Assembly (NCBI GenBank): GCA_028285345.1 | Contig: JANQPT010000044.1 | Span: 496,001 to 560,000, forward strand | Direction of reading: 5' to 3' | DNA from: Planctomycetales bacterium | GTDB taxonomy: Bacteria > Planctomycetota > Planctomycetia > Planctomycetales > Planctomycetaceae | DNA length: 64,000 nt | Shown: in pieces, positions 8,413 to 17,422 of the stretch | How the letters are laid out: every line of letters begins with the position of its first letter | Numbering within the stretch: position 1 is the first letter of the stretch | Position numbers and translations under genes: made by a program | Notes under the pieces: generated by a model | Told to the model about the DNA's origin: nothing | What the model saw: the letters and a program-made list of their open reading frames with translations, nothing else | The model's database searches: none

Positions 8413-9912
8413 TCAACACCAATCTGCGTCTTCCGCCCGCTCGATTTCATCCAGCGGCCACAGCGGTCGATTTATGTGGCGAAAACTGAGACGGCTCCAT
8501 TCGGGTGTGGCGCAGCCGGGGCAGTCTGCCAGGTATGTGCCCGCTACGAATGGATCGTAGTCGGCGCGGAAGCCGGCGGGTGATTTGGCAATCACGATGC
8601 CGCACTCACGGGGATTCAGCCCGGCGGCTTCGTACAACAGCGGTGAACTGCCCGGTCCGCTCGTCTCTGTGAGCAGCACCGTTACGTCGCCGCTGCGCAC
8701 CACCGCACCCCGCCCCATGTGAATCGGCAGTTTCTTGCCGATGTGCCCGTCCAGCACGAATTCGATATCCAATAGATTCTCGACAGTGCCGCGAAATGGC
8801 AGCGGGTCGGAGTACTCCGGTGAGAACGCGCCGCCGACGGATGCGTGGAAATCTCCGCCGACTCCCGCCTGTTCGGCGATCGCCACTGCGTCGGGATCGA
8901 TGAGGAACGTGAGCGCGCCGCCGGGGATCGGCTGTTGAGTCAGCAGTTCCCGCAACAGATGTGTCGAGTCGCCCGTCGCGCCGCTGTTAGTTGCATCGGC
9001 GCCGTCGCCGATGACGATCGGATGACCTGGATGTGCCAGAGCCCGGGACACGACTTCCGCGGCGGGATAGCGTTTGATGTCGGACATCGGCTGTCGAAGC
9101 GTCCAACACTGCGCTGCCAACTCGTCGACCGTTTGCTGATGGCTTTGCGGTTCCACGGACGAGACGATGACCGTCCAACCCAATTGTGGGCAGTCGAACC
9201 ACGGCATCGCCATGTAGAGTCCGGCCGACAGGACTCCCGGCTGTTGTTCCAACGTCTCAAGCTGCCGATAGAGCGCGGCGGGCGGCCCGGTGAAGGTATT
9301 GTGGCTCTCCGCCGCGGTGATTATCGGCAACTTTCGCCATGTCGTTTGCGGCCGAACACCACGCTCGATCATCGACCGCAAACCCCGCACGGCACGCTGT
9401 CCGGTTTCGAAGGAATCCAAATGCGGACAGGCGTGATAGCCGACGAGCAGGTCGGCGTTGTCAATCATTTGCCGCGTGATGTTGGCATGCAGATCGAGCG
9501 TCCCCACGATCGGAATGTCGGGACCGACGGCCGCGCGAACTTGGGCGAGGAGCGCGCCGGTCAAATCGTGTTCGTCTTCCGCGGCCATCGCCCCGTGTAG
9601 GGCCAACAGCACTCCGTCCACACGGCCTGCCTCTGCAAGTTGCTGCGCAAACAGGTCGCGGATCCAGTGATGAGTCTGTTGGTCGACACGGCCCCACGGC
9701 CAGCATGCGAGGCGAACCAGGCCGAGGAACTCGACGCCGGCGTCCCAATCTCGGCAGCCCGACACAAAGCCGCCCAGTTCTCCAGTCTCGCCGTACTCGG
9801 CGACGATCTGGTCGCCGGTTGCGGTTCCCCAGTTTTCAAAGTCGCCGCGCGTGGTCGGGTTGTGGTTGAACGTGTTGGTTTCTTGCCACAACTGTCCAAT
9901 CGCGATCTGCAT
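8413..9912 (-). CDS. M81 family metallopeptidase (MlrC-like, DUF1485)
   Basis: A 499-residue cytoplasmic protein of the MlrC family, named after the microcystin-degrading enzyme of Sphingomonas; most members have unknown substrates. Recognised by the opening IAIGQLWQETNTFNHNPTTRGDF, by LLALHGAMAAEDEHDLTG with its acidic residues, by GTLDLHANITRQM, and by GYHACPHLDSFETGQRA; the His and Asp residues of these blocks are the likely zinc ligands. The C-terminal half includes GDGADATNSGATGDST. Length matches the family. The gene is convergent with the phosphatase gene (75 bp apart) and likely monocistronic. Confidence 0.88.
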   Translation of the reverse strand: MQIAIGQLWQETNTFNHNPTTRGDFENWGTATGDQIVAEYGETGELGGFVSGCRDWDAGVEFLGLVRLACWPWGRVDQQTHHWIRDLFAQQLAEAGRVDGVLLALHGAMAAEDEHDLTGALLAQVRAAVGPDIPIVGTLDLHANITRQMIDNADLLVGYHACPHLDSFETGQRAVRGLRSMIERGVRPQTTWRKLPIITAAESHNTFTGPPAALYRQLETLEQQPGVLSAGLYMAMPWFDCPQLGWTVIVSSVEPQSHQQTVDELAAQCWTLRQPMSDIKRYPAAEVVSRALAHPGHPIVIGDGADATNSGATGDSTHLLRELLTQQPIPGGALTFLIDPDAVAIAEQAGVGGDFHASVGGAFSPEYSDPLPFRGTVENLLDIEFVLDGHIGKKLPIHMGRGAVVRSGDVTVLLTETSGPGSSPLLYEAAGLNPRECGIVIAKSPAGFRADYDPFVAGTYLADCPGCATPEWSRLSFRHINRPLWPLDEIERAEDADWC

Positions 9913-10276
9913 TGGCTGTGCTCCGTTATCTGCCGAGACCGCTTTATGCTGCTAGCGTATTCAAGAATTGCTTATTGCGCAAATTATTGCGCGATTCATA
10001 ACGACACGATATTCCAGCGGGCTGGGGCGATTGTGCGGTTCTTCGCATGGTGCGTCGCTTGCGACCGCAAGCGGTCGGCTTGGTTTCACCAAGAATTGTG
10101 TTAGCCACGAATCGCACGAATCTTCACGAAAGCCGGCGGATCATTCGTGTGAATTCGTGCGATTCGTGGCGAGATCTTTTGTAGGTTTTCGTTGCGGCTC
10201 GGGCGGTCTGGGTGAATCTGTGGCTCAACTTGTTGTGGATCTTGGGTGCGGCGCTGGGTGGAGAGGCGGATTTTGA
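9913..10276. other. Spacer with hairpins between the M81 gene and the secretion operon end
   Basis: No gene is evident in these 364 bases. Present are the M81 gene's promoter region, a hairpin GCTTGC-GACC-GCAAGC at 10057-10072 followed by GTCGGCTTGG (as after groEL), and the large inverted repeat at 10104-10170. Confidence 0.6.
10104..10170. repeat. Large perfect inverted repeat
   Basis: Perfect 18-bp arms: GCCACGAATCGCACGAAT at 10104-10121 and its exact complement at 10153-10170, separated by 31 bases that extend the pairing partly (TTCACGAA against TTCGTGTGA). It lies about 110 bp downstream of the last T2SS-like gene and could act as a mRNA 3' structure, though there is no T-run. The motif resembles a common planctomycete extragenic palindrome. 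Confidence 0.65.
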
Positions 10277-11158
10277 TCAATACTCCGGCGGCAAGGCGCT
10301 GGCTTCGTTTAGTTTCTCGCCAATCGTCAGCAGCCACCGCTCTCCGCCGGCTTCGAGGATGACTTCGGAGTCGAGAATCTCAGCGACCGTGCCGGTGAAG
10401 TGGCCGACTTGCAACGTCTCTCCCACTTTCAGCCGCAACACCTCGCCTTGTTCTCCGAGCTTGAACCACGCCTCGGAGAGGCCGCCGCTGGTGGGGGTGC
10501 CGGTCAGAACGGTCTCCTCGGCCGCCACATCGCCGGTGCCGACCCCAAACACGTTGCGTCGAATCATCGCTGTAAATTCAGAGAACGGCCTGTCGGCGAA
10601 CGCGGGTGAAAGCTCGGTCGAGAGTTCGTCGTCAGGCGCCGCCGCTTTGAGGGAAAGTGCTTCAATCTTGATGTTCAAATCGAGCAAACCCGCGCTGCGC
10701 AAGGGATTGATGCCGAGCGATTGAATCTGATGCAAATGCCCGGCGCGGTAGAACTCATAGAGAAACTTGGTCAGTTGCTCCAAAGTCCCGCGGGCCCGTA
10801 CCGAAAACGACAGAGCATAATAGGTCCCGCCGCGTGATGCGGGACTCCCCGAATCGAAACTCGGCGAGGTCAATCCGGACGATTCGACAAGCTCGACCAG
10901 CCAGTCTTGGTAGATGATGCGCGCCTGATTGGGGTCGCTGGGGAGCGAGCGTTTTTCCCAAGCGGCGATGCGCCGGCTGGTTTTCTTAGCGCGATTGAAT
11001 GCCCGCTTCGCTTTCGCCAAGTCTTCTTCCAGTTTGCTTTTTCGCTTTTCTTGACGGTCAAACGGCTCGACGATGAGAATCTGATACCCATATTCGCCCA
11101 CGAAATACAAGGCGATCACAGCGGCGAGTCCGTACAGTAGCTTTTGCCGGGTTTCCAT
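10277..11158 (-). CDS. T2SS assembly protein GspM/PilO-like fused to a GspC/PilP-like domain
   Basis: Bitopic inner-membrane protein of 293 residues, last gene of the T2SS-like operon. A single membrane helix (about residues 9-30) is followed by a long charged coiled-coil (about 35-70) and an alpha/beta domain of the GspM/PilO type (about 75-190). The last 75 residues (about 215-293) read like a PilP/GspC homology-region beta domain: EAWFKLGEQGEVLRLKVGET, VGHFTGTVAEILDSEVILE, GERWLLTIGE. In classic systems that domain contacts the N0 domain of the secretin. Its ATG overlaps the stop of the preceding gene (TAATG), so the two are coupled. Fold assignment of both halves rests on pattern and context, not alignment. 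Confidence 0.7.
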   Translation of the reverse strand: METRQKLLYGLAAVIALYFVGEYGYQILIVEPFDRQEKRKSKLEEDLAKAKRAFNRAKKTSRRIAAWEKRSLPSDPNQARIIYQDWLVELVESSGLTSPSFDSGSPASRGGTYYALSFSVRARGTLEQLTKFLYEFYRAGHLHQIQSLGINPLRSAGLLDLNIKIEALSLKAAAPDDELSTELSPAFADRPFSEFTAMIRRNVFGVGTGDVAAEETVLTGTPTSGGLSEAWFKLGEQGEVLRLKVGETLQVGHFTGTVAEILDSEVILEAGGERWLLTIGEKLNEASALPPEY

Positions 11159-12828
11159 TACTGCTCCTCCCCGGATGCACCGCCGCCGCTTGCCTCATCC
11201 CGTTCGGATTGATCGCCTGCGGAATCGTTGTTCTTATCCTGCTGTGATTTTTGAGCGGCACCCTTCTCTTTTGGATCCTCGGTGTCCTTTTTCTCTGTCG
11301 TGTCAGCTTCCGACTTCTTTGAAGACGACGTTTTCGGCTCTTTGTCCGATTTCTCCTTGGGTTTGAGCAACTCCATTTTAGACTCGAATTGCCACGTGTA
11401 GCCGTTTTCTTGCTCCCGCTCCTGGACGCGCGGCGTCTGAATCTCGTGACCGTCATCGCGGAGACTGAGCTCCATTTGCGTGACGATCTCAGGATGTCGG
11501 GCCAGGCCGTTAAACGAGATCGCCCCCCGTGCTCCGCGGGAGGGTCCCAAGGTCATCCGCAGAACCATCGCGTCGCGGGCCGAAGGAAACTGCTGAGAGA
11601 AGTTTTCAAGTTCTTCCAGCCAGTTCACCCCTTTTCCTTCCCAGCCGGCGATCGCGTCGGCGATTTCCTTTTGTTTCTTGATCGTCTTAGCGCTTTTCTT
11701 TTTCTCCTTCAGCTCTTTGGCGCGCTGGTCGTTCTCATCGACCAGTTTGAAGTAGTCGTCGACGGTTGGATAGGCCAGCATCAGGATCGCTGCTGCGGCG
11801 ACTCCACCGTATAGCGCGAGTCGCCGCCGACGGTCCGGCGGCTTGGGCGGCTTGCGTGGGTTGAGTAAATCGAAGGAATGTGCGCCGCCGGTTCCTTCGG
11901 CGTATAACATCCCCAAGAGCGGCGCGTAGCGGCCGGAATCGGCCGGCACAATTTCATCATCGGCGTCGAGTGCGGCGAAGATGTCGAAGCAGCGGATATC
12001 GACCGCGGCGGATTGATCTTCCAGCGCGCTGGCCTCCGCGGTTCCGAACTCGTCTCGTACGGACTGCAGGAGGTCTGACAACTCGAACTCGCGGCCCAGC
12101 AGATAAATTGCATCGACGCTGTGGCCGTTTTTTCCGTGCGGAGCGACCATCATCGTGCGGCGGATTTCCTGCAACAGCCGTTGCGCGGCGGACCCGGTCA
12201 GTTCGTCTCCGGGCAACCTGACGGTCCTCGAGAAGACGACGTGATCGGAGTCGACGACGGTCAGATCGGCCTCGTCGCCGATACGATTCACGATCAGACA
12301 GCGCTTGGAACGGACGCCCGGCAATGCGGGCAGTAGAGCCGCCGTTGAAAACGCACGCAAGACAACGCGGTCGGGAGTCAGCTTTGCCGAATCACACGTT
12401 TGCTGCAGACGTTTCATTTCGCCGGCCGAAAACGCGATGGCCGCGACCGACAGCGTGTCGTCTTCCGGTCCGGGGGTGGCAATGAAATCGACGGTCGAAT
12501 CGTCCGAAACCGCAGATGACTCCCGCATGGCGAGATTCAAGACCATTTGCGGCAATTCAGACGCGGGGACCTCGGGAATCGTAAACTCCAGCAGCTCGCC
12601 GCGTGCGCGTTCGACGCCGATTAATGTGACGCCCCGTCCAACCTTGGCGGACGACAAACCGTCGCGCAGCGCCGCACCGAGACGCTGCGGGTCGGCGTAT
12701 TCCTCGTCGGTCAAATCGGACAACGGGACGGCGCCTGCGGCGATGATCGTCAGCCGCTCTTTGCTGCTGTTGGCAAGCACGTAGCGTGCTTCGTGGCGGG
12801 TCCAGTCCAAGGCCAGCATGCGTGGCAT
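11158..12828 (-). CDS. GspL/PilM-PilN-like assembly protein
   Basis: Protein of 556 residues that combines an actin-like cytoplasmic domain (residues 1-320: LALDWTRHEARYVLA at the start, then LPQMVLNLAMRESSAVSDD, KRCLIVNRIGDEADLTVVDSD) with a membrane helix near 335-352 (LYGGVAAAAILMLAYP) and a PilN-like periplasmic coiled coil and ferredoxin-like part (355-490). In T2SS, GspL recruits the GspE ATPase to the membrane. The last 70 residues are an extremely charged Lys/Glu/Asp/Ser tail without fold-like pattern. The fusion of PilM-like and PilN-like parts in one chain is the normal GspL layout. It follows gspK by 87 bp and overlaps the downstream gene by one base. Confidence 0.75.
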   Translation of the reverse strand: MPRMLALDWTRHEARYVLANSSKERLTIIAAGAVPLSDLTDEEYADPQRLGAALRDGLSSAKVGRGVTLIGVERARGELLEFTIPEVPASELPQMVLNLAMRESSAVSDDSTVDFIATPGPEDDTLSVAAIAFSAGEMKRLQQTCDSAKLTPDRVVLRAFSTAALLPALPGVRSKRCLIVNRIGDEADLTVVDSDHVVFSRTVRLPGDELTGSAAQRLLQEIRRTMMVAPHGKNGHSVDAIYLLGREFELSDLLQSVRDEFGTAEASALEDQSAAVDIRCFDIFAALDADDEIVPADSGRYAPLLGMLYAEGTGGAHSFDLLNPRKPPKPPDRRRRLALYGGVAAAAILMLAYPTVDDYFKLVDENDQRAKELKEKKKSAKTIKKQKEIADAIAGWEGKGVNWLEELENFSQQFPSARDAMVLRMTLGPSRGARGAISFNGLARHPEIVTQMELSLRDDGHEIQTPRVQEREQENGYTWQFESKMELLKPKEKSDKEPKTSSSKKSEADTTEKKDTEDPKEKGAAQKSQQDKNNDSAGDQSERDEASGGGASGEEQ

Positions 12829-12915
12829 GGCGGGAATGATCTCCAGGGAGGGATGGCCATCCTGGCAGGTAGGTGAGGCTTCGCCGCAGCGCAGTCTGAC
12901 AGCAGCGGAAGGCTG

Positions 12916-14502
12916 TCAATTCGCTTCGGCGGCGTCAACGGTCGACGTGTCGGCTAGGTTGTCGATTGAGGGGACGCGCAAGACGTCCAGCGAATATCCG
13001 CGTCCCAACAATCGGAGATCCTTATAGTATACCCGACGCGGGGAGCCTGCGGTAGCATCGATTACTACCTCTGCGCGAGCTGAGGGCGTGCCGTGATCGA
13101 AGAAGCCGACGACCTGGGCGCGATAGACGTCCCCTCCGCAGGTCACGTAAGGCAGGATCTGTTTCATGGTTTCCAAACTGAGCAGGCCTTGCGCCAGCGG
13201 CCAGGCGGGATGCTGCCGCTGAGAGTCGTCCGAGCTTCCCGGCAGGCCCCGGCTGGTGAGAATCTGATCGACGACGGTCGCCGGCATGTTCGGCACGGCG
13301 GCGATAATCTCACGGGGGGCGAGATTGATATTGATTCTCCCGTGCAGGACCGGCGATCGGTTGACGGTCACCGCATCCATCAATCGCGGAAGTGCAGATT
13401 GCATGGAGTCGGGCGATTCGCGGAGGGGGCTTTGAAAGACTTGCGCAGAGCCGGAGTCCGATGGAACGGCGACGCGCGATCCGATCAGATCCAGAACACT
13501 CGCGATCTTATGTTTGGCCGGCTTGGTCAGGTCGAGACGAATGGTGGCGTTCGCTTGTCCTTCGTCGCTCCCTGTGTAGGGACCAAACTGGCGGTAGGCG
13601 ATGATAAAGCGGACCCAAGCATCGGGCAGGCGTCCGCCGATTTGTTGATGCAGTGTCCGCAGATCGGGCGTATTGAGAAACGCACGCGGCTGTCCCTGAG
13701 AGTCGACGTTTCGCTCGCCGCTATACAGCGTGAGGTACGCCGCCCAGGGAAGTTCTTCGCCGGCGGACGCGAACCCGAATCCGCCGGGCGCTGACTCCGA
13801 TTCTTCTTCGTTCTGGTTGTAGTTCTGCTTGGCATCAGCGCCGAACAGAAGTTCGCGAGTGACTCCCTTGACCAATAACAATTCGTCCAGCGATTCGGGC
13901 CGACCGTTTCGTGGTGCATAGGGCGGATCGAGACCGCTGTAATAGTCGCTTTCCGCGCCGGCAGACCGCTGCTGGCGGTCCTGATCCAGCCAATCCAGAA
14001 TCGCGTCCGCGACCGAAGGAGTCATCTGGGGAATCTGCATCAACGCCTTGCGACCCGACTCTGGAACGAGCCGATCCCAGAACGGCAAGACCGCCAAGTT
14101 AAGCTTTGTCGATTCGTTTTCAGCTCCAAAGCGAACTCCGGCGTACGCCCCCTCGTCGATTCGCGGCGCGAGCACCGTCATGCGGACGGCGGCGTCGGTT
14201 CCCGGTTCCGCGTAGAGCAGCGCTCCTTGGAACAGGTCGGGATTGTCATACAGCCCGCCCGATTCGCGCCGTCCTTGGGCGTCCATTGCCGCAATGCTTG
14301 CGAGCAATACGGTCGCCGATTCCGTCGCGTTTTTGACGTGACGTTCATCGACATTGAGATGCGCGGCTTTGTTTTCGGTGTACATGACCGCTACGAATCC
14401 AAACCCGGCCAAACTGAGCATCACCAAGACGATCGTCACCACGAGCAGAATCATGCCTGCCCGGGCGTCGCGCGGCCGCTGTGATTGTTGTGTGCGGATC
14501 AT
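12916..14502 (-). CDS. gspK: T2SS minor pseudopilin GspK-like
   Basis: Large minor pseudopilin of 528 residues, considerably longer than the 320-residue Enterobacteria version. The prepilin signal is RDARAG followed by MILLVVTIVLVMLSLAGFGF; as in other GspK proteins the Glu at +5 is missing. It then shows the GspK helical domain with FGAENESTKLNLAVL, where GspK proteins typically read D-E-KLNLN, and LMQIPQMTPSVADAILDWLDQD, a helix-hairpin-helix-like segment. In T2SS GspK caps the pseudopilus tip together with I and J. The ATG overlaps the gspJ stop (ATGA, 14499-14502). Confidence 0.85.
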   Translation of the reverse strand: MIRTQQSQRPRDARAGMILLVVTIVLVMLSLAGFGFVAVMYTENKAAHLNVDERHVKNATESATVLLASIAAMDAQGRRESGGLYDNPDLFQGALLYAEPGTDAAVRMTVLAPRIDEGAYAGVRFGAENESTKLNLAVLPFWDRLVPESGRKALMQIPQMTPSVADAILDWLDQDRQQRSAGAESDYYSGLDPPYAPRNGRPESLDELLLVKGVTRELLFGADAKQNYNQNEEESESAPGGFGFASAGEELPWAAYLTLYSGERNVDSQGQPRAFLNTPDLRTLHQQIGGRLPDAWVRFIIAYRQFGPYTGSDEGQANATIRLDLTKPAKHKIASVLDLIGSRVAVPSDSGSAQVFQSPLRESPDSMQSALPRLMDAVTVNRSPVLHGRININLAPREIIAAVPNMPATVVDQILTSRGLPGSSDDSQRQHPAWPLAQGLLSLETMKQILPYVTCGGDVYRAQVVGFFDHGTPSARAEVVIDATAGSPRRVYYKDLRLLGRGYSLDVLRVPSIDNLADTSTVDAAEAN

Positions 14503-15689
14503 GGCGGCCCCCCCTGCACCGCACCGGCGGTGATCGTGGAAGGTCCGAATCCTGAAGGGGGAGCGGACTTTGGTCCGGCCGGGAGATAAATCAGAAATCG
14601 GTTTTGTCGTTTTCGGCGTTCGGGGTCTTCAAGCAGGGTCGAATTTTCATCGACCAATTCGTCGTCGGTTGCGATTTCGTCGACCTCGTCGAGTACTTCG
14701 GCCTCCTCCTGCTCTTCATCCTCGTAGGGAATTTCTCCCAACTCAAACACGATTTCGACGGCGGTCGGGAGTGCTCGCTTCTGCAAACTGTCCCAAGATT
14801 CCTGCCAGACTCCATCGCCGAAGTAGCGAAACTTGAGCGCGCGAACCTCCGGCACCCACGTGGCTGAGTCATCGGCGAGCAGTTCATCGGCGGTGGCTTC
14901 TGCTGAGTCTGCGCCGAACAGCGAGTCGCTCTCAGCGGCGATGCCGGGTACTGAACGTGGCGCGATCCAAAGTTGCTCGCGGCGAAGTAATCCGGGTGGC
15001 TGCTCCTGCTCGATCGGCGAGGCGTCGAGCGGCTCGGAGAAGGTGTACGTAACGGCCACGAATTCACGACCGACCGTTGGTGATAGTCCCGGCTCGACCG
15101 TGAGTGCATCGTCGGGCGGGGAATCGTCCAGGCCAACCTCGGGCGGCTTCAGCGTGAACAATCGCAGCGACTGCGAATCACCGATGATGCCGAAACGGGG
15201 CAGAGGCGATTGCGAGGAGGCGTCAGTTGAAGAGAGTAACAAATCAATATCCGCCGCCGCGGCCGAATCCGATGAGGTCGACGTCGACGTTTGGCCGAAC
15301 GTCATTCGGCTCGAACGGGGCAGAGGCGATTGCGAGGAGGTGTCAATTGAAGAGAGCAACGAATCAACGTTCACCGCACCGGCTGAATTGGGAGAGGTCG
15401 ACGTCGACGTTTGGCCGAACGTCATTCGGCTCCCGGAGCGTGTTGTGGGGAGCGCAATTTGGTTCACGCCTTGGAGATCGTCTGTGAACTGCAGCTTGAG
15501 TGCACGCAGCAGTTGAGCGCGCTCCGTTCGCTCAGGGCCGGAATCAAAGAGCCGAATATAGGTGCCGAACAAACTCCACAGTCCGACCATGAGGACCGCT
15601 GAGAGGATTGTGACGAGCAGTACCTCGATCAGCGTAAACCCGCGCCGGAATTTCGGAATGCCACGAGTCGCGTGCGGATGCCGTGTCAT
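14499..15689 (-). CDS. gspJ: T2SS minor pseudopilin GspJ-like with internal duplication
   Basis: Prepilin-like protein of 396 residues (GspJ is usually about 200). The signal is FRRG then FTLIEVLLVTILSAVLMVGL, cleaved after Gly17 with Glu at +5. Residues about 87-166 are two copies of a 40-residue Ser/Thr-rich block beginning SRMTFGQTSTSTS, coded by a 120-bp tandem duplication (15192-15431). The block is unlike a folded domain and seems to lengthen a linker. A further acidic run (EDEEQEEAEVLDEVDE) sits near the C-terminus. The start overlaps the gspI stop by 4 bp. Assigned J rather than another minor pilin from its size, its position between I and K, and the helix sequence. Confidence 0.8.
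   Translation of the reverse strand: MTRHPHATRGIPKFRRGFTLIEVLLVTILSAVLMVGLWSLFGTYIRLFDSGPERTERAQLLRALKLQFTDDLQGVNQIALPTTRSGSRMTFGQTSTSTSPNSAGAVNVDSLLSSIDTSSQSPLPRSSRMTFGQTSTSTSSDSAAAADIDLLLSSTDASSQSPLPRFGIIGDSQSLRLFTLKPPEVGLDDSPPDDALTVEPGLSPTVGREFVAVTYTFSEPLDASPIEQEQPPGLLRREQLWIAPRSVPGIAAESDSLFGADSAEATADELLADDSATWVPEVRALKFRYFGDGVWQESWDSLQKRALPTAVEIVFELGEIPYEDEEQEEAEVLDEVDEIATDDELVDENSTLLEDPERRKRQNRFLIYLPAGPKSAPPSGFGPSTITAGAVQGGPP
15192..15431. repeat. 120-bp in-frame tandem duplication inside gspJ
   Basis: Two adjacent 120-base copies; the marker CGGGGCAGAGGCGATTGCG occurs at 15196 and 15316. By eye about 15 of 120 positions differ, concentrated in the middle, while the outer 25-30 bases are identical. 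It codes for two 40-residue repeats. Confidence 0.85.
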
Positions 15690-16162
15690 GGGGCGAACAC
15701 CTCCCCGGTCGCCGGCAAGTTCTCGAATTCCGGGGTGCTTTGACCGTTTTGAGACTCTACGCCCGGAACAGGTATCCAGCGTACCAGCGTCACGGTGACC
15801 GGCTTGCCGGATTGCTCCGGCTCGTCTTCAAGCGACGGGGTCAGATCCGATTCGCGAAGCACGGTGATTCGCAATTCGACGATTCCGGGTTGTGCCAGCG
15901 GCAGCAACTCGGTTGAGACAACCCAACCCGGTGCCTCGGGCAGCGGTTGTTCGTGGGCCTCTTCGGGGGCGAGGATACCGGCGAGTACCTCGCTCATGCG
16001 TGCTTCGCACAGTAACTGCGCGGTGGCCAGGTCTTCGGCGTCTCGGGCATGTCGACTGCCAATGGCGGCCAGCCGGCCCAAAACGATCACGCCCCCCAGC
16101 AGTATGCTCATCGCGAGAATGACTTCCATCAACGAAAATCCCTCGCGGCGAACGGCTGTCAT
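15686..16162 (-). CDS. gspI: T2SS minor pseudopilin GspI-like
   Basis: Minor pseudopilin of 158 residues. The class III signal is MTAVRREG then FSLMEVILAMSILLGGVIVLGRLA, cleaved after Gly8 with Glu at +5. The GspI signature region LATAQLLCEARMSEVLAG follows the helix, as in the family (ALA-N-AN-L-E). GspI starts the pseudopilus tip complex by binding J and K. It is joined to gspH upstream and gspJ downstream by ATGA overlaps, so the I-J-K order matches classic gsp operons. Confidence 0.85.
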   Translation of the reverse strand: MTAVRREGFSLMEVILAMSILLGGVIVLGRLAAIGSRHARDAEDLATAQLLCEARMSEVLAGILAPEEAHEQPLPEAPGWVVSTELLPLAQPGIVELRITVLRESDLTPSLEDEPEQSGKPVTVTLVRWIPVPGVESQNGQSTPEFENLPATGEVFAP

Positions 16163-16803
16163 TCGTCGACCTCGGGCTTTTTCAATTCGCCGACCGTTGC
16201 GGAGCCGGTCAACCCGCGCAGTGATACTTTGATCCGATGTCCCTGATCATTCTGCAAATCAATCTGAGCGCTGGAGGTCCGTCCGTTGGGATAGAAAACG
16301 ATCGGCGCTGACCACTCAAGGCTTTCCGCCTCGTCAAAGTCCTCGACCTTCGGCTCAGCACCAACGAACTCGTCGCGCTCGAGTTCCGCTTCCTTCGACT
16401 CGGCGTCGCTAAAGAGGACGCCTTCAGGCAACTCCAAATCTGTGATCTGCGGCGCCGTTTGGGAGGCTTGATCGAGGACCGATGAATCGAACGAATCGTC
16501 GTCGATATCTTTGAGCGCCGAAACCGGAGCGACTTGAAACAATGCCGTTCCGGCTTGATATCGAAGCGCGTACGCTTCACCTGATTCAATTGCGGTCAGT
16601 CGCGTTTTGGCGAGTTCGGTGCGTAGCTGCTTTGCGCCGCTGCGCAATTGGCTCTTTTCCAAACTTCCCCGCAATGACGGCCATGCCGATCCTGCCAAAG
16701 ATACCACGATTGCCAGCACGACCAGCATTTCCTGAAGTGAAATTCCTCGGCGGCCTCGAGTGCCCGGCCGCTTTCGTTCTGCCAACATCGGTCCGTTCCT
16801 CAT
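16159..16803 (-). CDS. gspH: T2SS minor pseudopilin GspH-like
   Basis: Pseudopilin of 214 residues. Prepilin signal RGRRG then ISLQEMLVVLAIVVSLAGSA, cleaved after Gly20 with Glu25 at +5. The helix continues LRSGAKQLRTELAKTRLTAIESGEAYALRYQ, the typical GspH/FimT pattern, and the C-terminal FYPNGRTSSAQIDLQN matches the GspH beta domain (F-P-G-T). An insertion of about 60 acidic residues (DIDDDSFDSS through DFDEAESLEW) separates the two. The first ATG at 16803 is used; an in-frame ATG five codons later is also possible. Confidence 0.85.
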   Translation of the reverse strand: MRNGPMLAERKRPGTRGRRGISLQEMLVVLAIVVSLAGSAWPSLRGSLEKSQLRSGAKQLRTELAKTRLTAIESGEAYALRYQAGTALFQVAPVSALKDIDDDSFDSSVLDQASQTAPQITDLELPEGVLFSDAESKEAELERDEFVGAEPKVEDFDEAESLEWSAPIVFYPNGRTSSAQIDLQNDQGHRIKVSLRGLTGSATVGELKKPEVDE

Positions 16804-16854
16804 TGATTAATTTCAAGCGTGTCAATCAGGGATGATTGTTAAAAATGGATGAGG

Positions 16855-17343
16855 TTAGTCCTCGTCCGATTCGTCAAAGGATTCTTCGTCTTCTTCTTTC
16901 GTCCAGTTGGTGATGTCGTCCTCAGTATTATCTTCACCGTCGGGACCGTACGACCAAATGTCCGGGAACTTCTTGCCGTGCTCCGGAGGATACTGATATT
17001 GATAATCATTCCCCCAAGGATCTTTGGGGACTTCCGACTTGTTCAAATAGGGTCCGTCCCAGTTCGACTCGTCTTCGTCTTCCTCGGCCGGAGCCTCGAC
17101 GAGAGCGGCCAGCCCTTCGTCGGTGGTGGGGAAGCGCCGCATTTGCAGATGAAAGCTTTCCAGCGGCCCGCGAAACATTTCAATTTGGCCCTTGGTGCTT
17201 TGAATGTCCGCTTTTTCACGCTGTCCCAAGATGCGCGGGCCGACCATCGCAGCCAGCAGAACGATAATTGCCAGCACCACCAACATTTCAATTAGAGTGA
17301 ATCCTTCGCGTGTCTCACGACGGACCCGATTATGATTCATCAT
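16855..17343 (-). CDS. gspG: T2SS major pseudopilin GspG
   Basis: Major pseudopilin of 162 residues, the building block of the periplasmic piston. Signal RRETREG then FTLIEMLVVLAIIVLLAAMVGP, cleaved after Gly14 with Glu19 at +5. The mature part shows GspG hallmarks: YP-like RRFPTTDEGLAALVE, GPYLNKSEVPKDPWGNDYQY, and WSYGPDGEDNTEDDITNW, the loop that binds calcium in known GspG proteins. A 15-residue acidic tail follows. The start is the Met at 17343, with AAAGGGAG just upstream; the frame continues to 17403 without support. An acidic insertion (EEDEDES) interrupts the family core. Confidence 0.93.
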   Translation of the reverse strand: MMNHNRVRRETREGFTLIEMLVVLAIIVLLAAMVGPRILGQREKADIQSTKGQIEMFRGPLESFHLQMRRFPTTDEGLAALVEAPAEEDEDESNWDGPYLNKSEVPKDPWGNDYQYQYPPEHGKKFPDIWSYGPDGEDNTEDDITNWTKEEDEESFDESDED

Positions 17344-17422
17344 GTGTGCTCCCTTTCCTTCAAGTTTCTTGAAACCGATTGGTTGAAGTTTCTGGTTTTT
17401 CAAAAATTGTCTCTGCGGCGAT

